Source: Saxidomus purpurata (lineage: Eukaryota > Mollusca > Bivalvia > Venerida > Veneridae). Taken from it: a stretch of DNA of 64,000 nucleotides. Positions 60,301 through 64,000 of the stretch are shown here, in pieces; position 1 is the first letter of the stretch; the number at the start of each line of letters is the position of its first letter. The notes beneath the pieces are model-generated. The model was not told where the DNA came from. It was given only the letters and a program-made list of their open reading frames with translations, and made no database searches. A program made the position numbers and the translations under genes. Location: contig JAFMSR010000002.1 of the NCBI GenBank assembly GCA_022818135.1, forward strand, positions 49,322,801 to 49,386,800, written 5' to 3'.

Positions 60301-61401
60301 AGAGATGACAATAAGTCAGGAATTATACAGAAACAATATGGCTTGCTCTGTTGTTTTTCTCAAGTGTAGGTTTTCATTTAATTAATTGTATCATCTTTAA
60401 ACAGTTTTTCTTCAGTTCTGCATAAGAATCTGACCTCAGAAGCATTTAAGATTTTCTGAGCAGTACCCAGATATCTGGCAAGTATATACCTATTCTACAC
60501 ACAAGCCTCGGTGACTGTTTGGAATAAAAGTATACTGGCAATGGTTCCTCATTTTATTATATTGTTTTTTAAAGACACTTTTGCAAAAAAATCAAGCAAA
60601 GTCTTGCACTAGAATGAAGGGAAAGCTTAAGATTTATAAGGCCCAATCTTCCTTCTTTGAAAAAGGCCTTTTCCTGATGACTGGTACAAAATGACACTGC
60701 AGCTGTAAGGATCATACTTATACTTCTTTAAATGGTAAACCAAGAAAAAAGCTATGGCACATGTATTAACACTGTTGAAACCGCAACTGTAAAACTAACC
60801 ATATTACACCTTAAATGAAGACTTACTTTTAGGGAATGCCGAATCACACAAATCTGTCATACATTTCAAGTCAGCCTAGAAATCAGAAAGCAATTCATTA
60901 CTATATGTCCAGTGACAAGGGAGGAAAAGAGCATTCCGACAAAATACATGAACATTAGGTTTCTTAAATATTTCTAATAAACAATATTTTGGTATCAATA
61001 TACAAAATCAATATAGTCAGTAAATTCCCAGAATTTTCCTTTACCTTTTATTTCTCTATATGCATAAACATGTAATGAAAACCTCCCACCCCTCAACATG
61101 CCATGTTGTTTAACAAATAAACATCTGAACTCATTTCCGATGACAATGAATTAGATTCTGTTGTGTTAATCAATAATTACCAATATCAGACACAACAAAA
61201 AATAAGCCCTACCTTTCCCTGCCCAAACACAGACTCTTTGGCATACTGTCTTAAACAATTTTCACAGAAGAGATGCCCGTCACAGCACTGGACCATTTGT
61301 TCAAATGGATACTCGCCATAACAGCACCCACATTCTATACACTGTCCCTGATCCTCGTAGTCCTGCTCATTCATCGCCACAGCAACCTGACGATCTGCTT
61401 C
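45279..61401 (-). CDS. RNF216: RNF216 (TRIAD3-like) RBR E3 ubiquitin ligase, 3' part of the gene (exons listed separately)
   Basis: Nine coding exons on the minus strand: 61401-61213, 60875-60827, 60200-60101, 59132-59054, 55589-55492, 51159-51028, 49581-49492, 48551-48488, 45343-45279. They encode RING1 ([40 protein letters not shown]), the IBR ([29 protein letters not shown]) and RING2 ([20 protein letters not shown]). The RNF216-specific extension follows: [37 protein letters not shown] and a basic C terminus PPAKKVKR. The order and spacing match vertebrate RNF216. RBR ligases pass ubiquitin from E2 through a RING2 cysteine, here expected to be the C of DGCNKM. Phases agree at every junction except in the RING2 exon, which has small lesions. 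The start and N-terminal half lie right of the window. The last exon is close after a lysine/glutamate-rich helix. Confidence 0.95.
45508..48020 (+). mobile_element. Tandem-core element, CCCCCCGC family, 8 core units, interrupted
   Basis: The 5' end CCAACAAGAGCCATGTTACA has a CATGT/ACATG hairpin, then CATGGTTAATCCCCCCGCTG. The 3' end is GGGACGGAGACACGGACGGA then ATCCCCTTCGCCTTCGGCGG, GGGGATAAA (hairpin CGCC-TTC-GGCG; ATCCCCCCGC pairs with GCGGGGGGAT). The core 46761-47955 has eight units of 147-157 bp, such as GTAGGCAAGGTAGAGTTATT, TGTGCTATGTCAGTGTATTA, AATCCCTCAAGTACTTTTGG. Another element (45662-46683) is inserted in it. It sits in an RNF216 intron. Confidence 0.85.
45662..46683 (+). mobile_element. 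Nested tandem-core element, AATAGTCGAGCT family, exact insertion site
   Basis: The 5' end CAAGAGCTGTCCATAAGACA is followed by GCACGCTCGACTATTGTGGG. The 3' end is CTCCATATTCTCCGAATAGT, CGAGCTAA. Five core units of about 165 bp have AACAAGGGCCATAATTTG and GGTTACTGAGATATGTGCAT. The flanks AAAAAGAA and TAAGGCAATG are contiguous in the sister copy at 63070, so both ends are fixed to within two bases. Confidence 0.85.
48488..48551 (-). CDS. RNF216: RNF216 exon, Glu/Lys-rich helix after the RBR
   Basis: The acceptor is TATTTGCAG and the donor CAAG|GTAACA. The 64 nt encode [21 protein letters not shown] and a split G. It matches the charged helix (EDDEKLIEEIQKEAEEE) after the last zinc site in vertebrate RNF216. 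Phase 0 in, phase 1 out. Confidence 0.9.
48615..48950. repeat. Dispersed repeat in RNF216 intron (copy 1)
   Basis: TCAAAAATGTAATATG, then GTGCGGCCAACTCCTTGGTG and TGAGTCATCACT are shared in order with 61440-61560 in another intron of the same gene. CCTTGGTGG is part of a short CCACC/GGTGG stem in copy 2. The class is unknown; it may be a SINE-like element. Confidence 0.45.
49492..49581 (-). CDS. RNF216: RNF216 exon, Cys/His-rich segment after RING2
   Basis: The acceptor is GACTTTTCAG and the donor GAG|GTTTGT. The 90 nt in phase 0 encode [30 protein letters not shown]. It corresponds to NGYDHFCQHPRSPGAPC and CSRCSLWTDPTE of vertebrate RNF216, with all Cys and His residues kept. Confidence 0.92.
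50004..51000 (+). mobile_element. Tandem-core element, CTATATCACTCATCTG variant
   Basis: Starts GAGAGGACCAAGATGGCCCT, ATATCACTCATCTGC. Five or so units of about 100-120 bp carry TTGACCTAGTTTTTGACCC, TTTCATCAAGG and TGCATACACAAGG. It closes near GGGACAGACGGACACAATTA and GCTGGGGGAGATAATAAAC. The subterminal pair is poor. It lies in the RNF216 intron just after the RING2 exon. Confidence 0.6.
51028..51159 (-). CDS. RNF216: RNF216 RING2 exon with small frame lesions
   Basis: The acceptor is TAATGTTTCAG and the donor CAAAT|GTAAGT. Entering phase 2 (TA + C, Tyr) gives YEEKMTKAK, which fits EEKMTAARIRKCHKC of the vertebrate protein. The next residues [20 protein letters not shown] are in another frame: one base seems to be missing in the TTT run at 51135-51137. 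A second base is missing near CATGTGGAG (C-H-C-G expected), and a base is extra, with a stop, near ATGTAGCTAAATC (MCYIC expected). The net change is one base short. With these lesions the annotated frame cannot pass, so a predictor may end the exon early at 51061. It holds the predicted catalytic cysteine (DGCNKM). Confidence 0.75.
51258..51985 (+). mobile_element. ACTAGATGGG-type element, diverged copy
   Basis: Starts CCTAGATGGGTCTTCAGTAG, AACACTTGTG and holds four units with AAAAGGGGCATAACTCTGTC. It closes with GACGTGGACCGTACGGACGG. It has many more small insertions than the copy at 14857 (for example GACCTACTAGATGGTTTTGT where the sibling has GACCTACACAATTTGG). Confidence 0.65.
52683..54054 (+). 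mobile_element. Tandem-core element, AGTCGAGCT family, 5' part, twice interrupted
   Basis: Starts AACAACAGCTGTCAGTAGGA, CAGCGCGCTGGACTTTTTTT. A GCTCACCT-family copy interrupts it at 53163-53832, and a second AGTCGAGCT-family copy begins at 54055. No 3' terminus of its own was seen. Confidence 0.65.
53163..53832 (+). mobile_element. Nested GCTCACCT-family element
   Basis: Starts CAACAAGAGGACCAAGATGG, ACCTAAATCGCTCACCTGT and ends AAGCTCACCCTAGCACAGTC, AGGTTTGCTAAA (hairpin GCTCACC/GGTTTGC, decayed). It contains a homopolymeric C tract (about 53273-53295). Host sequence resumes with AGTGCGGACCAATAAAA, as in AGTGGACTGGTACGAAAAA of an uninterrupted copy. Confidence 0.65.
54055..55387 (+). mobile_element. 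Tandem-core element, AGTCGAGCT family
   Basis: The 5' end AACAAGAGCTGTCAGTAGGA, CAGCGCGCTCGACTTTTTTA and the 3' end CCCCTTTTCTTTGAAAAGTC, GAGCTAAAAA. The core has GACAGAGTTATGTACTCTTG and GGTTTTGAAATAAAGTGGGG units, several diverged between 54400 and 54780. It ends 105 nt from the RNF216 exon at 55492. Confidence 0.8.
55492..55589 (-). CDS. RNF216: RNF216 exon, IBR C-terminal part
   Basis: The acceptor is TTTACTGCAG and the donor GCATA|GTAAGT. The 98 nt, phase 0 in and phase 2 out, encode [32 protein letters not shown] and a split Tyr. [20 protein letters not shown] is the vertebrate counterpart. Confidence 0.92.
55665..56185. repeat. 27-bp minisatellite, about 18 copies
   Basis: The unit is CAGGGCATAGACTTGAACCA plus TTGTTTG, 27 bp. 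Copies are nearly identical in the centre (55745-55960) and diverge to both sides. It lies in the RNF216 intron, starting about 75 bp upstream (in transcription) of the acceptor of exon 55492-55589. Long open frames on both strands come from the multiple-of-three period and are not genes. Confidence 0.95.
56186..57600. other. RNF216 intron with decayed minisatellite units
   Basis: Scattered single remnants of the 27-bp unit occur rightward (AGACTTGAACCACTG near 56535, AGCTTGAACCATATTTCC near 57125, GTCTTGAACCATGTTC near 57187). The frame at 57190-57522 begins in such a remnant and matches no family I know. Confidence 0.5.
57602..58581 (+). mobile_element. Tandem-core element, AGTCGAGCT family, uninterrupted
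   Basis: The 5' end ACAAGAGCTGTCAGTAGGAC, AGCGCGCTCGACTTTTTTAG and the 3' end AGCTCCCCTTTTCATAGAAA, AGTCGAGCTAAAAATG. Six or so core units of about 150-170 bp. This uninterrupted copy is the reference for locating insertions in its siblings. It is in an RNF216 intron. Confidence 0.85.
59054..59132 (-). CDS. RNF216: RNF216 exon, IBR N-terminal part
   Basis: The acceptor is TTGTAATTGTAG and the donor AAAAG|GTCAGT. The 79 nt enter in phase 2 (AA + A, Lys) and leave in phase 0. They encode [26 protein letters not shown], matching [20 protein letters not shown] and NPHCRK of vertebrate RNF216. Confidence 0.92.
59648..59990 (+). mobile_element. 5' end of a further CAAGAG-type element
   Basis: AAACAAGAGATGTTTGTGAA, ACATGTATGCCC has a perfect ATGTTT-GTG-AAACAT hairpin after CAAGAG. 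It is followed by one or two core-like units (TTGAACTGTTGATCTCAAAA, TCATGACCAACTAACC). No 3' terminus was seen; it fades by about 59990. Confidence 0.55.
60101..60200 (-). CDS. RNF216: RNF216 exon between RING1 and IBR
   Basis: The acceptor is TCATTTTCAG and the donor TCAA|GTAATT. The 100 nt start by completing Ser (A + GT) and encode [32 protein letters not shown]. It matches the [20 protein letters not shown] region of vertebrate RNF216. Confidence 0.9.
60827..60875 (-). CDS. RNF216: RNF216 49-nt exon, end of RING1
   Basis: The acceptor is TTCTGATTTCTAG and the donor AAAA|GTAAGT. It encodes [16 protein letters not shown] in phase 0 and leaves phase 1. It corresponds to LSCMEGSCTCSFPTS in the vertebrate protein and supplies the last RING1 cysteines. 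Confidence 0.9.
61213..61401 (-). CDS. RNF216: RNF216 RING1 exon
   Basis: The acceptor is CCTCTAATTACAG and the donor GGAAAG|GTAGGG. The 189 nt, phase 0 on both sides, encode [60 protein letters not shown] and QGK. Cys and His positions match [32 protein letters not shown] in vertebrate RNF216. The internal Met is not the start, since the frame is open to the acceptor. Confidence 0.95.
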
Positions 61402-61439
61402 CTGTAATTAGAGGTACATTACAGTAGTCAGAATGCTGT

Positions 61440-61720
61440 CTTTGTATCAAAAATGTAATATGAATGTACATTGTTAAGTGTTGTAACTAAGCTTGTCATA
61501 CTGATGAGCGGCCACCACCTTGGTGGTTTGAGTCATCACTTGCATCAGTTGTAGAAGTATTAGTGTAGGGTGTTAAACAGCCTGTGTTTTGTAACTTGCC
61601 ACATATTGTATTAGTTACCATGAAAGATGCAATTAGCATCAGATAAATGAAAGTATCAAAACATCAATTATGTGCTTTTATTTCATGTATATGTGAAGCC
61701 TTCCGAACAATAGAATTCTT
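61440..61720. repeat. Dispersed repeat in RNF216 intron (copy 2)
   Basis: TATCAAAAATGTAATATG, ATGAGCGGCCACCACCTTGG, TGGTTTGAGTCATCACTTGC parallels 48615-48950. Here CCACC-TT-GGTGG forms a tight stem. No coding potential. Confidence 0.45.
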
Positions 61721-62760
61721 GATAAAAATAAACCTGAATACAATCTGAACGTCAGTCGTCCATATAAATTAACCTTGATACAGACACAACACAGCTAGCA
61801 CAAGCATTTTAAAGCTAATTTTGACCTCTGACCTCAATTTTTTATATGCAGAATTTTTCTGTTTATATAGGAAGAATTTTACAATCAGTGTTTCCAATGG
61901 ACAAATTTTGTAATTAGTTCTGCCAGTGTTTGCGTTAGGGTAGCATTTGTATCTTTAAACTTGATTTAGAGGCAATTTAATGTGGATAGAGGTTGAGATA
62001 GTATTGGGTATATTAGGGAATTTGTCATAGTCACACTTATACCAAATGTGGAAAAATGTGGTTAAGTGGCACACAAAATCTCACTCAGAATTCTTTCAAG
62101 AAGAAATAAAAATAGAGCTGTTAATTATTGGCAATATTCCTAGTTGCTAGATACTCACTGTATTGTAATGACATATTAAGCTCCGTTAAAGAGACAAAAG
62201 TCATATGTTTGCAATCAAAACTGTAACAGTCACTTCAGGAGACCAATACCCCCTCTAACAACCCATCAAACACAAAACTCATATAGGTAATTGAGCAGAG
62301 CAGGTTTTTCTTTGATAACTCCATGACCTTGACCACAACATACACAAGACTTCATTCTGATGGTTCCAGCTAAGTTAAATACAAGTCCAAGATGAAAATG
62401 AAGACATGAAGTGTTATCAAGGTTTTCATTAACAGGCCTAAGACCTTGACTATTGAAAGAATGACCCAAGAAACAAAAGGAATCTTCTGTTGACTATATC
62501 TGTACTCCCTACAATTTGGGAACAACATTTTTTTCAGGTAATACATGATCTTGACTTTGCTCTATTGACCCTAATATATACTTAAATTTAAAAACACAGC
62601 CTTTTTAAGTGATAGATTTTCAGCAGTGGATTTATCTCATCATATGCAACTGTTACAAATGAAATAATGCTTAAATTTTGTAACAAACTTTTTTAATAAA
62701 ACCAAGGAATGGCAAAACGATGGTGTTCTTGAATTTTCCAAACTACACTTGCAATTACGC
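61721..62760. other. RNF216 intron, nothing specific seen
   Basis: AT-rich. I looked for a further upstream RNF216 exon on the minus strand and saw none with splice sites. The frame at 62266-62469 has no family resemblance. Confidence 0.45.
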
Positions 62761-62761
62761 A

Positions 62762-62930
62762 CTAGATGGGTGTTCAGTAGAAAACTTGCGTTGCCTTCGT
62801 ACACTTTGTCAGAATAAGAAATAATTTTGTGACAAAATCTAAGTACAAAAGGGGCATAACTATAAAATTAATAAATGGCAAAGTCATAGCCAACGTTATG
62901 TTTTCATGACAAAAAATAAGTACAACAAGA
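62762..62930 (+). mobile_element. ACTAGATGGGTGTTCAGTAG element, very short copy
   Basis: ACTAGATGGGTGTTCAGTAG, AAAACTTGCG with one partial core unit (AAGTACAAAAGGGGCATAAC) and GTCATAGCCAACGTTATG. It lacks a closing linker and abuts the next element. Confidence 0.6.
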
Positions 62931-62932
62931 GC

Positions 62933-64000
62933 CATGTTACACATGGTTAATCCCCCCGCCAGGAAAAAGTTACCTGAAGGTTGTACTTTCGTACATTTTA
63001 TTTGGCATCAGGAAACTTTAAACCGTATAGTTATGGTCATGTTGAATACAGTTTTCAAGTAAGTGGAAAAAGAATAAGGCAATGAAGAGAAGGTTTGCAA
63101 AATTATATTAATGTTCATTATCAGTATAGGTATGATATTTTTCTATATGACTAAAAGTAGACAAGGTAGAGTTATTGTTCTTGCACACTGCACTTCCTAC
63201 CAATGTGCTATGTCAGTGTATTAAGTTTGAAGAAAATCCCTCAAGTACTTTTGGAGTTATGCTCTGGACAAAGTTTTTCAAGTAAATCTGATAAAGGGGA
63301 ATAACTCTAAAAGTAGGCAAGGTAGAGTTATTGTTCTTACACACTGCACTTCCTACCAATGTGCTATGTCAGTGTATTAAGTTTGAAGAAAATCCCTCAA
63401 GTACTTTTGGAGTTATGCTCTGGACAAAACTTTTAAAGTAAATCTGATAAAGGGGAATAACTCTAAAAGTAGGCAAAGTAGAGTTATTGTTCTTGCACAC
63501 TTCACTTCCTACCAATGTGCTATGTCAGTGTATTAAGTTTGAAGAAAAATCCCTCAAGTACTTTTGGAGTTATGCTCTGGACAAGTAAATCTGATAAAGG
63601 GGAATAACTCTAAAAAAAACTAGGCAAAGTAGAGTTATTGTTCTTGCACACTTCACTTCCTTACCAATGTGATTTGTCATTGTATTAAGTTTGAAGAAAA
63701 TCCCTCAAGTACTTTTGGAGTTATGCTCCGGACAAGTAAATCTGATAAAGGGGAATAACTCTAAAAGTAGGCAAGGTAGTTATTGTTCTTGCACACTGCA
63801 CTTCCTACCAATGTGCTTTGTCAGTGTATTAAGTTTGAAGTAAATCCCTCAAGTACTTTTGGAGTTATGCTCTGGACAAAACTTTTAAAGTAAATCTGAT
63901 AAAAGGGGAATAACTCTAAAAGTAGGCAAGGTAGAGTTATTGTTCTTACACACTGCACTTCCTACCAATGTGCTATGTCAGTGTATTAAGTTTGAAGTAA
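62933..64000 (+). mobile_element. Tandem-core element, CCCCCCGC family, runs off the right edge
   Basis: The 5' end AACAAGAGCCATGTTACACA, TGGTTAATCCCCCCGCCAGG, then the leader present at 45508 but uninterrupted here, then six core units of 145-160 bp to the end of the window. The units are the same family as 46761-47955. Uninterrupted AAAAAGAATAAGGCAATG (about 63070) is the empty site for the insertion at 45662. Confidence 0.85.

Overview
The window is eukaryotic: AT-rich, intron-rich, split genes with GT-AG introns and more repeat than gene. Two well-supported protein-coding genes, both on the minus strand, are of animal families (a synaptopodin-2-like PDZ protein and the RBR ubiquitin ligase RNF216). 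The dense, modular, tandem-repeat-containing non-autonomous elements, with phrases such as GGGCCATAATTCTG and TGACCTTGACCTTTGA and GGACGGACGG linkers, resemble what is seen in bivalve mollusc genomes. I infer a bivalve or close lophotrochozoan; nothing here fixes the species.

Layout. 1-6027 is one contig, ending at a run of exactly 500 N (6028-6527) that looks like a fixed-size scaffolding gap. It carries two plus-strand coding exons (1776-1826, 2596-2689) around a 27-bp minisatellite, and a truncated repeat element. 6528-26426 holds the synaptopodin-2-like gene on the minus strand: a 5' UTR plus first PDZ exon (26195-26426), second PDZ exon (13811-13962), a large proline-rich exon (11633-12795), two phase-symmetric small candidate exons (10602-10676, 10261-10287) and a C-terminal exon (7438-8241) that ends at a good splice donor. 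Its 12-kb intron is full of mobile elements. 26427-45278 is intergenic or upstream sequence: Tc1/mariner and LINE remnants, SINE-like tRNA-derived pieces, a TIR transposon with a zinc-finger reading frame, and several tandem-core elements. 45279-61401 is the 3' part of RNF216 on the minus strand, nine coding exons from RING1 to the stop codon; its 5' exons lie beyond the right edge. 61402-64000 is intron with a tandem-core element that runs off the end.

Main points of interest: (1) the plus-strand exons left of the gap join in phase to the open donor of the synaptopodin-like gene, suggesting that the left contig is inverted in the scaffold; (2) many sequence-unrelated repeat families share one architecture (5' CAAGAG, small hairpin, subterminal inverted repeat, tandem core, GGACGGAC linker, 3' hairpin, GCTAA), and one insertion has an exact empty site inside the window; (3) the RNF216 exon with the predicted catalytic cysteine carries several small lesions, probably sequence error; (4) a 723-bp TIR element with a 6-bp target duplication carries a zinc-finger frame interrupted by one stop codon.
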